Assembly (NCBI GenBank): GCA_021325375.1
Contig: JAJPHG010000024.1
Coordinates: 186,001 to 250,000 of the forward strand
DNA from: Alphaproteobacteria bacterium
GTDB lineage: Bacteria > Pseudomonadota > Alphaproteobacteria > Micropepsales > Micropepsaceae
Direction: 5' to 3'
Length of the DNA stretch: 64,000 bases
The notes under the pieces were generated by a model. That model was given only the letters and a program-made list of their open reading frames with translations. It was not told where the DNA came from and searched no databases. The translations under genes and the position numbers were made by a program. Below, in pieces: positions 41,227 through 49,276 of this stretch (its first letter is position 1; every line of letters begins with the position of its first letter).

Positions 41227-41948
41227 GCGCGGTTCGCCGCTATCTCGCCGACAACGGTGCGGGACTCGCAGGCTCTGCGTTGATGCACGGCCTGGTGCTG
41301 CTGCTCCTGCTTCTCGCTTTCCGCCCCGCAGCACAGCCCAAGCAGCAGGAGGCGCTGCGCGCCGTGCTGGTCGACATCGTCCATCTGGGCGAGGAGACGA
41401 CGTCGCCGCCGGCGAAGCAGAAGGCCGCGGTGCCCGCGCAGGAAGCGTCCGCGCGCCAGGCCCCGGTGGCGCACAGCCCGCGCGAGGCCGTGCAGCCGCG
41501 CGCGCCCAAGCCGATCGACGATCTCGAGAACCGCCTGAACGCGCTTTCCAAGCTCAAGGCGCCCGAGACCGCCACGCAGCCTCTCACCGGCCCCGGAGAG
41601 TCGCGCACGGATTCCGAAAGCGACGACGCGCCGGGCGGCGAGGCGGCCTATGCGCTGCGCGACTATGTCCGCGCGCAGGTGATGCGGCGCTGGAACCTCG
41701 ACCTTTCGCTGCTGGGCCAGCGCAAATGGATCGTGGCGCTGCACGTGGTGATGAAGGCGAGCGGCAGGATCACTGAGGCCGAGGTCGTCGACAAGCACCG
41801 CTACGCCACCGACGCCGTCTTCCGCCAGATCGCGATGAGCGCGAAGAACGCCGTGCTGCTGTCGTCGCCGATCCTCCTGCCGGCAGGGAACTATCCGGCG
41901 GAGACGGAGATGACGATCCAACTCAATCCGCGCGATGCGATGCGGTAG
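41223..41948 (+). CDS. TonB/TolA-like energy-transducer family protein
   Basis: A 241-residue protein with one N-terminal membrane segment (LAGSALMHGLVLLLLLLAF). A long Pro/Ala/Lys-rich linker follows, then a C-terminal TonB-like domain (YVRAQVMRRWNLDLSLLGQRKWIVALHVVMKASGRITEAEVVDKHRYATDAVFRQIAMSAKNAVLLSSPILLP). It should span the periplasm to reach an outer-membrane partner, none of which lies nearby. Coupled to the SUMF1-like gene by 4 nt. Confidence 0.8.
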   Translation: MSAVRRYLADNGAGLAGSALMHGLVLLLLLLAFRPAAQPKQQEALRAVLVDIVHLGEETTSPPAKQKAAVPAQEASARQAPVAHSPREAVQPRAPKPIDDLENRLNALSKLKAPETATQPLTGPGESRTDSESDDAPGGEAAYALRDYVRAQVMRRWNLDLSLLGQRKWIVALHVVMKASGRITEAEVVDKHRYATDAVFRQIAMSAKNAVLLSSPILLPAGNYPAETEMTIQLNPRDAMR

Positions 41949-41962
41949 CGTGTGAACGGGCG

Positions 41963-43141
41963 TCACTGACGGTGTTGGAACGAGATTGGATAAGCACCCT
42001 GGCGCACGCCGAGCATCGGATCGGCGGGCCCGATGCCGGCGGGAACGTTGAGAGGGCTGAACATCGTGGCCTTGTCGGTTGCCGCTGCGTCCGGCGCCAT
42101 ACGATCGATCTTGATGGTGCCGAGCTTCACGAGTTTGCGGCTTTCCGGCCAAGCAATCGACGGATCGCCGATCGCATCGGGTGCCTCTGCGATTTGGGCA
42201 TACCAAGTGAACTCGATGGAAGATTTCTCCAGCCTCGCAGGCAGCTCGCTTTGCAAGTAGTTGGGCCCCTTGGATGCCAGTTGCTCGGGGGTCAACAAAG
42301 CCTCGCCGCCGACCGGAACGAAGCGGTAGCGCACAAAGTGCGGGACACCTTCGGCGTCCGTGAACTGGAAGGCGTTCACGCCGAAATAGCCGAGTGTCGC
42401 ATAACTCTCCGGCGGCGGCTTTTGCGTCGTCAGAAAGGTTTTTGCGATCGGGTGGGCGGCAAGGAAGGTATCGAGCGCGGTCGGCTTTGCGGCCCCGGCA
42501 CCACTCGTCGCAATCGCCAGCAGCAGGTCACGAAATTCGGCGGAGGTCGCTGTCGGGAACCCGTTAAAGCTGTGGCTGACAACGTCTGCGGTCGATCCAT
42601 CCGGAAGCTGAAATTTCACCGCGAAACCGCGTGGATTTGCATCGCCGATGTTGTCCGGAATTTCCGGTATTCCGGTAAAGTCGGAAAAGCGTACCAAGAT
42701 CGGCAACGCGCCATCTGAAAAGATGGAAGCTGTCGAAAGCTTGGTGGCCGCCTCACTTGGCTCGAACGTTCCTATGGCCATGATGCCCTTGGCATGGACG
42801 GCGCGCGAGTGATGATCTCCAAATGCGGTGTGCAGCGCATCAACCATCTGCTGCGGCGTCGGAGCGGCGGGAGCCGTCACCGCCGGCGTGGCGGAAGCGG
42901 GGTTGTTCGGGCCGGGGTTGGTCATTGGATCCTTTCCATTGTCGGCGATCTTCAGGGGGGTAAAGGCTTCGCCGGCGATGTTGGGAAGCTCGTGCTGGAA
43001 CAGTGGCTTGACCACCTCGCCGAACGCGGATGGCGAAGCTGCGCCCAGAAGCAGCGCGCCGAACACCGCTCGCCAAAGCCGGCCTCGCTTCAGCGTGCGA
43101 ATAATCGCCGGAGGTGGGCAGGAAACTGATATCATGGTCAT
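41963..43141 (-). CDS. Exported catalase-related heme peroxidase
   Basis: A 392-residue catalase-fold protein of the small catalase family peroxidase group. His116 in SRAVHAKG is the distal His, Asn in DVVSHSFNGFP is conserved, and RQGAY (Arg380, Tyr384) gives the heme-ligating Tyr. An N-terminal hydrophobic segment (RAVFGALLLGAASPSAFG) looks like a signal peptide, so it acts in the periplasm. Such short forms have peroxidase rather than strong catalase activity. ATG 43141 has GAGGCG upstream. It is divergent from an AraC regulator, and the DNA is a little less GC-rich than its neighbours. Confidence 0.85.
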   Translation of the reverse strand: MTMISVSCPPPAIIRTLKRGRLWRAVFGALLLGAASPSAFGEVVKPLFQHELPNIAGEAFTPLKIADNGKDPMTNPGPNNPASATPAVTAPAAPTPQQMVDALHTAFGDHHSRAVHAKGIMAIGTFEPSEAATKLSTASIFSDGALPILVRFSDFTGIPEIPDNIGDANPRGFAVKFQLPDGSTADVVSHSFNGFPTATSAEFRDLLLAIATSGAGAAKPTALDTFLAAHPIAKTFLTTQKPPPESYATLGYFGVNAFQFTDAEGVPHFVRYRFVPVGGEALLTPEQLASKGPNYLQSELPARLEKSSIEFTWYAQIAEAPDAIGDPSIAWPESRKLVKLGTIKIDRMAPDAAATDKATMFSPLNVPAGIGPADPMLGVRQGAYPISFQHRQ

Positions 43142-43284
43142 CGGCTCGCCTCGTTGGTTTCGACCAGACCATCGCAGGCCCTTTTCGCTTCGTCTTATCC
43201 GGGCTTGCGGACTTGGCGCCGTTCGTTGCGCCTCGCGTGGTTGCGAGACCCCGGTGCTGAACAATCGGATGCTCGGGAGCGATC

Positions 43285-44175
43285 GTGGAAGGCCACGGAA
43301 TAGAGAAATTCAAGGACACGGGCCTGCTCGCCACATCAGCCATGCGCAGCTGGACTTTGCTGTCTGCAGAAATCAGGAGCCACGAAGCCGGAGCGATTGG
43401 CGCGTTCACGCCTCAAAACGGCGAGATCACACAGGTCATACGATGTAAGGCGTCAGCCATTTCCGACCGGTCGTCCGGCGGCGTGCGGCAGGAAGTGCAA
43501 GCGCATGCCGGCACGATGTGGCTATGCCCGGCGGGCATCCGCGAGGAGGCCACCCGATTGTCGGTGGATTTTCCGGAAGTTCTGCACATCTACCTGCCGC
43601 AGCACATTTTCCTGAGGACGGCGGCAGAAGGGACCGGCGATTTCGGCGCGCAGGACTTGCGATATCAGGCCGGAGTGAAAAGCCCTGTGCTGCACGAAAT
43701 GACGCGCCGGATTATCCGCGAGCTGCATGAGGAAACATCATCCGGCGGTCTGAAAATGGACGCACTGGCTGTGAACCTCATCGCAACGCTGTCTCGGCAT
43801 CACGCGGAGGTTTCATCTACTCGATCGCCGGTCGCTTTGGCGAAGGGGCTGCTGGATCGCCGACGGCTCAATCGCGTTCTGGAATTCATCGAAACCAACC
43901 TTGAATCTGAGATCAGCGTTGGTGACTTGGCGGATGCCGCATGCTTCAGCCTGTTCCACTTCGTCAGAGCGTTTCATTTGGCGATGGGGCGTCCGCCGCA
44001 TGCTTATTTGAGTGAACGGCGACTTGATCGCGCGAAGCAAATGCTCGCATATTCCGACACGACCCTTGTAAATGTCGCGCTGGCTTGTCGTTTCTCCGGT
44101 CAGGCGAATTTCACCAAGTCCTTCACGCGAACTATGGGCGTAAGCCCCGGTCGATACCGCCAAGCTTGTCGATAG
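43285..44175 (+). CDS. AraC-family transcriptional regulator
   Basis: A 296-residue activator. The C-terminal DNA-binding domain has two helix-turn-helix motifs: LESEISVGDLADAACFSLFHFVRAFHLAMGRPPHAYLSERRLDRAKQML and TTLVNVALACRFSGQANFTKSFTRTMGVSPGRYR. The N-terminal half (residues 1-190) is a cupin-like sensor. GTG 43285 has GGGAG just before it. It is divergent from the peroxidase gene and probably controls it. Confidence 0.87.
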   Translation: MEGHGIEKFKDTGLLATSAMRSWTLLSAEIRSHEAGAIGAFTPQNGEITQVIRCKASAISDRSSGGVRQEVQAHAGTMWLCPAGIREEATRLSVDFPEVLHIYLPQHIFLRTAAEGTGDFGAQDLRYQAGVKSPVLHEMTRRIIRELHEETSSGGLKMDALAVNLIATLSRHHAEVSSTRSPVALAKGLLDRRRLNRVLEFIETNLESEISVGDLADAACFSLFHFVRAFHLAMGRPPHAYLSERRLDRAKQMLAYSDTTLVNVALACRFSGQANFTKSFTRTMGVSPGRYRQACR

Positions 44176-44272
44176 GTGCAGCTGACTGCTGGAGGTGGAG
44201 GAAAGATCAGCGCCGGTCCGCCTCCGCCCGCTTCGCGGGACCGGGGCTGCTTTTACCATCACGCTTGATGGC

Positions 44273-44349
44273 TGGTCGGAGAGAGAGGATTCGAACCTCC
44301 GGCCCCCACGTCCCGAACGTGGTGCTCTACCAGGCTGAGCTACTCTCCG
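44273..44349 (-). tRNA. tRNA-Pro (CGG)
   Basis: Read on the minus strand: acceptor CGGAGAG pairs with CTCTCCG, D-arm TAGCTCAGCCTGGTAGAGC, anticodon stem CCACG/CGTGG with loop TTCGGGA (anticodon CGG), variable loop, T-arm GGAGGTTCGAATCCTCT. An encoded CCA follows discriminator A. Total 77 nt. The 150 bp upstream of it, before the GST gene, hold no other gene. Confidence 0.95.
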
Positions 44350-44502
44350 TGGCCAAAGAGGGCGCCCTTATAACGATGCCACCCCGCCCCCGCAACCGGG
44401 GTGGTTTTCTGCTAGGCTCCCCCGAGAGCGGAAAGCCCCGGAGGGTGAATTGTCACGTGATTTCCTCGGGTTGACGCAGGCATTCGCCACCGGGGCCGCC
44501 GC

Positions 44503-45129
44503 ATGATCCTGGTCGGCCAGTACGACTCGCCCTACACGCGGCGCGTCGCGATCTCCCTTCTCGTGCTCGGCATCGCTTACGAGCACGACACGCGCTCGGT
44601 GTTCGGCGATTTCGCATCGATGCTGAAGACCAATCCGCTCGGGCGCATCCCCTCGCTGGTGCTCGACGACGGCACGGTGCTGATCGATTCCGCCGCCATC
44701 CTGGACTGGATCGACGAGAGCGTCGGGCCGGCGCGCGCGTTGCTCCCGCCCTCCGGGACCCTGCGCCACGAGGCCTTGCAGCGCATCGCGCTCGCCAATG
44801 GCGCGGTCGACAAGATCGGCGGCGGCGCCAATTACGAGAAGCTGATCCGGCCCGAACGCTACCGCTGGCCGCAATGGATCGAACGCACGACGACGCAGGG
44901 CCTGGGCGCCGTCGCGGCGCTCGAGCGGCTCGCCTGGCCGGCCGACGCGCCGCTCGACCAGGCCCGGATCACCACCGGCTGCGCGCTCGACTATATCCGC
45001 GTCACCGCGCCCGAGCTGATGCCCGACGGGCGCTATCCGAACCTCGACGCGCTGTGGCGCAGGCTCGCGGCAAGGCCGGAATTCCAGGCCACGAGCTTTC
45101 GCGAATACAACGTCCCCCGCGGAAAATGA
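44503..45129 (+). CDS. Glutathione S-transferase family protein
   Basis: A 208-residue GST. ILVGQYDSPYTRRVAISLLVLGIAYEHD is the N-terminal thioredoxin-like start, and NPLGRIPSLVLDDGTVLIDSAAILDWIDE gives the cis-Pro and the glutathione-binding D-S pair. The C-terminal half is helical. It probably handles electrophiles. The frame starts at ATG 44503, after the tRNA-Pro gene on the other strand, and is followed by tRNA-Gln. It is not closely similar to the GST at 31054. Confidence 0.87.
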   Translation: MILVGQYDSPYTRRVAISLLVLGIAYEHDTRSVFGDFASMLKTNPLGRIPSLVLDDGTVLIDSAAILDWIDESVGPARALLPPSGTLRHEALQRIALANGAVDKIGGGANYEKLIRPERYRWPQWIERTTTQGLGAVAALERLAWPADAPLDQARITTGCALDYIRVTAPELMPDGRYPNLDALWRRLAARPEFQATSFREYNVPRGK

Positions 45130-45184
45130 CGCCCGGCCGGGCGTTGAAAGCCGGTCGCCCCCCCGATATGGTCCCGGCCCCTGT

Positions 45185-45259
45185 TGGGGCGTCGCCAAGT
45201 GGTAAGGCACCGGATTTTGATTCCGGCATACGAAGGTTCGAATCCTTCCGCCCCAGCCA
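45185..45259 (+). tRNA. tRNA-Gln (TTG)
   Basis: Acceptor TGGGGCG pairs with CGCCCCA; D-arm GCCAAGTGGTAAGGC; anticodon loop TTTTGAT within the stem CCGGA/TCCGG gives TTG; T-arm GAAGGTTCGAATCCTTC. Discriminator G and an encoded CCA end it, 75 nt in all. The 3' flank carries nothing obvious until the GloVer-type gene at 45406. Confidence 0.95.
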
Positions 45260-45405
45260 ACCAGCGTGGTTCTGCGCGATCCTCCGTCCCATTCTCGCAC
45301 ACGTCCGCCCTCGCTTCGCGTTTACGCGGCGGTTACGGGTTGGGGCGCGTAATTCCACCGAGACCGGCGAAGCGGCGCCGTCGGCAAAAAATCAGGGTGT
45401 TGGGA

Positions 45406-46617
45406 ATGGCGGACGTGTCGGTCAGGAAAGCCGCATTGTGCCTCGGCGCGATGCTGGCGGCGGCTTGCGTGGCGGCGCAGGGCGCGCGCGCGACGACGTT
45501 TCATGTGCTTCATGCGTTCGCGGGCGGCCCCGGCGACGGGCGCGATCCGTGGCGCGGCGCGCTCTATCGCGACGCGAGCGGCAACGTCTTCGGCACGACG
45601 ATCTTCGGCGGCGCCAACGATCTGGGCACTGTATTCAAGATCGCGCCCGACGGCAGCGAGACGGTGCTGTATTCCTTCACGGGTGGCGATGACGGCGTCG
45701 AGCCCACCGGCGTGGTCGGTGATGCGAAAGGCAATCTCTACGGCGTGGTGACGGCGCCGTCTTTCGGCGCTGTGTTCGAGATCACCAGTGGGGGAGAGTA
45801 CAAGGTTCTGCACCGCTTCAGGGGCAGGAGGGACGGCATGGATCCGGATGCTGACCCGATCCTCGATGGCGCGGGCAACCTCTACGGCACAACGATGCAC
45901 GGCGGCGACGCGGGCAGCGATTGCAGCAATGGACAGAACGGCTGCGGCACGGTGTTCAAGATCGCGGCCGACGGGAAGTACAGCATCGTCCACGCCTTCG
46001 CGGGCGGCAATGACGGCTCGTTGCCTATCGGGCTGACCCTAGATGGCTCCGGCAATCTCATCGGGGCGACGATGGACGGCGGCGGCAAGCGCGGCCACGG
46101 CACAATCTACAGGCTCGCGCCCGACGGCACCGAGACCATCTTGCACACCTTCAAGCATTTTCACGAAGGGCTCGCGCCGGAAGAACCGCCGACTTTGGAC
46201 GCGTCCGGCAATCTCTACGGCACGACGTCCGCTTACGGCGAGATGCACCCGCATCGCTGTCCCTATCACGACGGCTGCGGCACGCTGTTCAAGCTGGCGC
46301 CGGACGGCGGCTTCGTCGTCCTGCACGCGTTCACGGGCGGGAGCGACGGCGCGCGTCCCTCCTCGCCGCTGATCCTGGACGGCGCGGGCAACCTGATCGG
46401 CGCGACGGGCGGCGGCGGCAAGCATTGCCTGCCGGTGATGGGCTGCGGAACGGTCTTCCGCCTCGCGCCGGACGGCACGATGACGATCCTGCACGACGGC
46501 TCGGAGCGCAGAGGCAATCCCGGCGCGCTGATCGCCGGCGCCGGCGGCGTGCTCTACGGCGCCGAGTACCCGATCAACGGAGGGGGCGACGGCTCCATCT
46601 TCAAGCTGAAGCCCTGA
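45406..46617 (+). CDS. Secreted GloVer-type seven-repeat protein, distant paralogue
   Basis: A 403-residue exported protein; the signal peptide ends AQGARA. The seven cores are GNVFGTTIFGG, GNLYGVVTAPS, GNLYGTTMHGG, GNLIGATMDGG, GNLYGTTSAYG, GNLIGATGGGG and GVLYGAEYPING. Units contain VLHAFAGGxDGxxP and GTVFKIAPDG strands. Unlike the tandem pair at 25039/26565, few Cys pairs are present. ATG 45406 precedes the signal peptide; the longer open frame starts in tRNA-Gln. The number of repeats again suggests a seven-bladed propeller. Role unknown. Confidence 0.85.
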   Translation: MADVSVRKAALCLGAMLAAACVAAQGARATTFHVLHAFAGGPGDGRDPWRGALYRDASGNVFGTTIFGGANDLGTVFKIAPDGSETVLYSFTGGDDGVEPTGVVGDAKGNLYGVVTAPSFGAVFEITSGGEYKVLHRFRGRRDGMDPDADPILDGAGNLYGTTMHGGDAGSDCSNGQNGCGTVFKIAADGKYSIVHAFAGGNDGSLPIGLTLDGSGNLIGATMDGGGKRGHGTIYRLAPDGTETILHTFKHFHEGLAPEEPPTLDASGNLYGTTSAYGEMHPHRCPYHDGCGTLFKLAPDGGFVVLHAFTGGSDGARPSSPLILDGAGNLIGATGGGGKHCLPVMGCGTVFRLAPDGTMTILHDGSERRGNPGALIAGAGGVLYGAEYPINGGGDGSIFKLKP

Positions 46618-46698
46618 GGAAGCGCGCGACGGCGGCCGCGAGGCCGTTGTTGTGTCTGGACGCCGAAGCGGCGCAGCCGCGAAGGCGGACCTGCTCCC

Positions 46699-47289
46699 CT
46701 ACCCCACGATCCTGCACAGGAACGTCTCGATGTTCTTCTTCAGCTTCGTGACCGAGCCCTCGTCGTCGAGCACCAGCCGCACGCAGACCCCGTCGATGAA
46801 GGCGCCGAGCACGTCGGGCAGGATCTCGGCCATGGCGCGGTCGAGCTTGCCGCTCTTCACGTAAGGCTCGAGCTTGCGGCGCATGAAGGCCGTGCCGTCC
46901 TCGTTCCAGCGCGCGAGCTTCTCCACGGCGCTGCGCGACGGCGGCGGGCGCAGCAGCACGCGGTACTGCGTGCGGTTCTTGTCGAAATCGCCCAGACACG
47001 CGTCGAGCAGGCGCTTGACGATGTGGTGGCGCGGGCCGGTGCGCGCGAACTCGGCCTCCAGCCGCGCGACGTAGCCGGTGACGCAATAGTCCAGCACCGC
47101 GTCGTAGAGCGCCTCCTTCGACGGGAAGTACCAATAGAAGCTGCCGCGGCTGACCTTCGAGCGCGCGATCAGGTCGTCATAGGTGACGCGCTCGAAGCCG
47201 TGCTCGGCGAAGCAGGCGAGGCTCTCGCCCAGGATGTGGCGGACGCGGTCGCCCCCTTTGGGCGCGGGTTTGCTGCGAATCGGAGCCAT
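46699..47289 (-). CDS. TetR-family transcriptional regulator
   Basis: A 196-residue repressor. HILGESLACFAEHGFERVTYDDLIARSKVSRGSFYWYFPSKEALYDAVLDY is the TetR helix-turn-helix. The C-terminal part is helical and should bind a ligand. It is divergent from the RidA/amine oxidase pair, and the 12-bp palindrome between them is the likely operator, so it should control that pair. Confidence 0.9.
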   Translation of the reverse strand: MAPIRSKPAPKGGDRVRHILGESLACFAEHGFERVTYDDLIARSKVSRGSFYWYFPSKEALYDAVLDYCVTGYVARLEAEFARTGPRHHIVKRLLDACLGDFDKNRTQYRVLLRPPPSRSAVEKLARWNEDGTAFMRRKLEPYVKSGKLDRAMAEILPDVLGAFIDGVCVRLVLDDEGSVTKLKKNIETFLCRIVG

Positions 47290-47304
47290 GGCCTTGTATA
47301 AACC

Positions 47305-47316
47305 GACTGGCCGGTC
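47305..47316. promoter_or_regulatory. Candidate TetR operator
   Basis: GACTGGCCGGTC is an imperfect palindrome (10 of 12) in the 62-bp gap between the divergent TetR and RidA genes. ACCGACTGGCCGGT-type sequences are common TetR sites. Assignment is by position and symmetry. Confidence 0.55.
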
Positions 47317-47351
47317 TAGGGAATAGTCTAGTTCACAGCCAGGGGCCGGGC

Positions 47352-47750
47352 ATGACCGAACGCTTCACCCGCGCGCACATGAAGCCACTGATCGAGCCCT
47401 ATGGGCTGTGCGAGGCGGTGCGCCACGGGAACACGCTCTATCTCTCCGGCCAGACCGGGATGGACGCGCGGCACAGGATCGTGGACGGCGGGTTGAAGGC
47501 GCAGGCGCTGCAGGCCTTCCGCAACATCCAGGACGTCATCGCAACCGCGGGCGGACGCGCGGAGAACCTGGTCAGTCTCACCTGGTATCTCTCCGAAAGC
47601 CCGCGCGGCATGATGGAGGACGCGCTCGACGTGACCGCGGCGCGCGAAGAGGTGTTTCCGGGCCTCGTCGCGGCCTCGACCGCGGTGCGCGTCAGGGCGC
47701 TGCTCGCGCCCGAGATCCTCGTCGAGATCCAGGCGGTGTGCGCGCTATGA
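47352..47750 (+). CDS. RidA-family imine deaminase
   Basis: A 132-residue RidA/YjgF-like protein. YGLCEAVRHGNTLYLSGQTGMD is the N-terminal strand pattern, QALQAFRNIQDVIATAGGRAENLVSLTWYL is the helix-strand core, and VRVRALLAPEILVEIQAVCA is the C-terminal strand. The Arg of the VRV segment is the likely substrate-binding residue. RidA proteins hydrolyse reactive enamines and imines. Its TGA overlaps the amine oxidase start (ATGA). Confidence 0.87.
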   Translation: MTERFTRAHMKPLIEPYGLCEAVRHGNTLYLSGQTGMDARHRIVDGGLKAQALQAFRNIQDVIATAGGRAENLVSLTWYLSESPRGMMEDALDVTAAREEVFPGLVAASTAVRVRALLAPEILVEIQAVCAL

Positions 47751-49093
47751 GCAACGCGGCGGACGTCATCGTGGTGGGCGCAGGCGTCGCCGGCCTCAAG
47801 GCGGCGCAGGAGCTCGTCAATCGCGGACGAAGCGTGATCGTGCTCGAGGGCAAGGACCGTGTCGGCGGGCGGGTCAAGCATGCCGAGCTCGCGGGACGCC
47901 CCATCGATATCGGCGGGCAATGGGTCGGCGCGGGCCACAGCGTGCTGCTCGACGAAGCCAGGCGCCTGGGCATCGAAACCTATCCCCAATACGAAAGCGG
48001 CCGCACGATCATGGAGATGCTCGGCCGGCGCAGCGAGTTCACCGGCGCGGTGCCGCGCCTGCCGCCGCTCGCGCTGATCGAGCTGCTCTTGATGCAGAAG
48101 CGCTGGGAGCGCGAGATGAAAACGCTTCCGCCCGAGGCGCCTTGGGAAGCGCCGCGCGCCCGCGAATGGGACGGCCAGACGCTCGAAAGCTGGATCGTGA
48201 GGAACCTGCGCACCCGCGCGGCACGCGAGTTCGCGCGTCTGGTGCCGCGCGGCGCGTGGGCTGCGGAGGCGAGCCAGGTCTCCTATCTCTGGTTTCTCGA
48301 CGCGCTGCGCGCCGGCACGGGGCTCGACTACCTGATGGGCGTCAAAGGCGGCGCGCTGGACGCGAAGTTCAAGGGCGGCATGCATCAGATCCCGCGCCGC
48401 ATGGCGCAGGAGCTGGGCGAGCGCGTGGTGCTCAACGCGGCTGTCCGCAGAATAGCGCAGGACGCGAACGGCGTGCGCGCGACGACGGACACAGGCGAGT
48501 ACGCCGCGCGCTTCGCCATCGTGGCGGGCCCGCCCGGACCGGTCGCGCGCATCGAATTCGAGCCGCATCTGCCAGCGACGCGCGACCTTCTGCATCAGCG
48601 CATGGCCATGGGCGCGATCATCAAGGTCGTCGTCGCCTATCGCGAGGCGTTCTGGCGGAGCAAGGGCTTCTCCGGCCAGGTCGCGACCGACGACGACGTG
48701 CTGGGGCTGGTGCTCGACGACTGGCTCGAAGGCACGACGCCGATGCTGCTGTGCTTCATCGAAGGCCGCCACGCCGTCGAGATGAGCGCCGCAAGCCGCG
48801 AGACGCGCAAGGAGAAGGTCCTGGCCTCGCTGATCCGCTTCTTCGGGCCTGAGGCCGCGGACGCGATCGGCTATGAGGACAATGACTGGCAGGTCGAGCC
48901 CTACACCCACGGCTATGTCGGCCACATGCCGCCCGGCACGATGACGCGGATGGGTCAGGCAATGCGCGAGCCCTGCGGGCGCGTCCACTGGGCCGGCAGC
49001 GAGACCGAGCCGCACTGGGCCGGCTACATCGAAGGCGGCCTGCGCTCCGGCATCCGCGCCGCGAACGAAGTGATCGCGCGGGACAATCAATAA
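47747..49093 (+). CDS. Flavin monoamine oxidase family protein
   Basis: A 448-residue FAD enzyme. VIVVGAGVAGLKAAQELVNRGRSVIVLEGKDRVGGRVK is the dinucleotide-binding fold with the GGR motif, and IDIGGQWVG follows. Near the C-terminus, VHWAGSETEPHWAGYIEGGLRSGIRAANEV is the FAD-binding end typical of amine oxidases. It should oxidise an amine to an imine, which the coupled RidA could hydrolyse. ATG 47747. The end is followed 8 nt later by a palindromic element. Confidence 0.9.
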   Translation: MSNAADVIVVGAGVAGLKAAQELVNRGRSVIVLEGKDRVGGRVKHAELAGRPIDIGGQWVGAGHSVLLDEARRLGIETYPQYESGRTIMEMLGRRSEFTGAVPRLPPLALIELLLMQKRWEREMKTLPPEAPWEAPRAREWDGQTLESWIVRNLRTRAAREFARLVPRGAWAAEASQVSYLWFLDALRAGTGLDYLMGVKGGALDAKFKGGMHQIPRRMAQELGERVVLNAAVRRIAQDANGVRATTDTGEYAARFAIVAGPPGPVARIEFEPHLPATRDLLHQRMAMGAIIKVVVAYREAFWRSKGFSGQVATDDDVLGLVLDDWLEGTTPMLLCFIEGRHAVEMSAASRETRKEKVLASLIRFFGPEAADAIGYEDNDWQVEPYTHGYVGHMPPGTMTRMGQAMREPCGRVHWAGSETEPHWAGYIEGGLRSGIRAANEVIARDNQ

Positions 49094-49101
49094 GCCCTCT
49101 T

Positions 49102-49268
49102 GTCATGGCCCGCGAATGCGGGCCACCCAGGTGATACAACTTTGCTTTTCAAATGATTTCACGCGGAGGCGCGGAGAAGAAAGAACCTCTGCGGCTCCGC
49201 GTCTCCGCGTGAATCTTTTTTGGACGGTGCGGAATCTAACTGGGTGGCCCGCATTCGCGGGCCATGAC
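49102..49268. repeat. Three-hairpin palindromic element, copy 5
   Basis: Arms are GTCATGGCCCGCGAATGCGG at the left and the exact inverse at the right, ending GGGCCATGAC. The left inner border is CACCCAGGTGATAC, the right one GTGCGGAATCTAACTGGGTG. The centre is a shorter version of the ACGCGGAG hairpin. It separates the amine oxidase (+) and the Mpl-like gene (-), both of which end into it. Confidence 0.85.
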
Positions 49269-49276
49269 GGTTGGGG

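Noticed and set aside
43285-44272. Riboswitch or small RNA between the AraC gene and tRNA-Pro
   Set aside because: Only a modest GC hairpin is seen in the 97-bp gap; nothing resembles a known conserved RNA.
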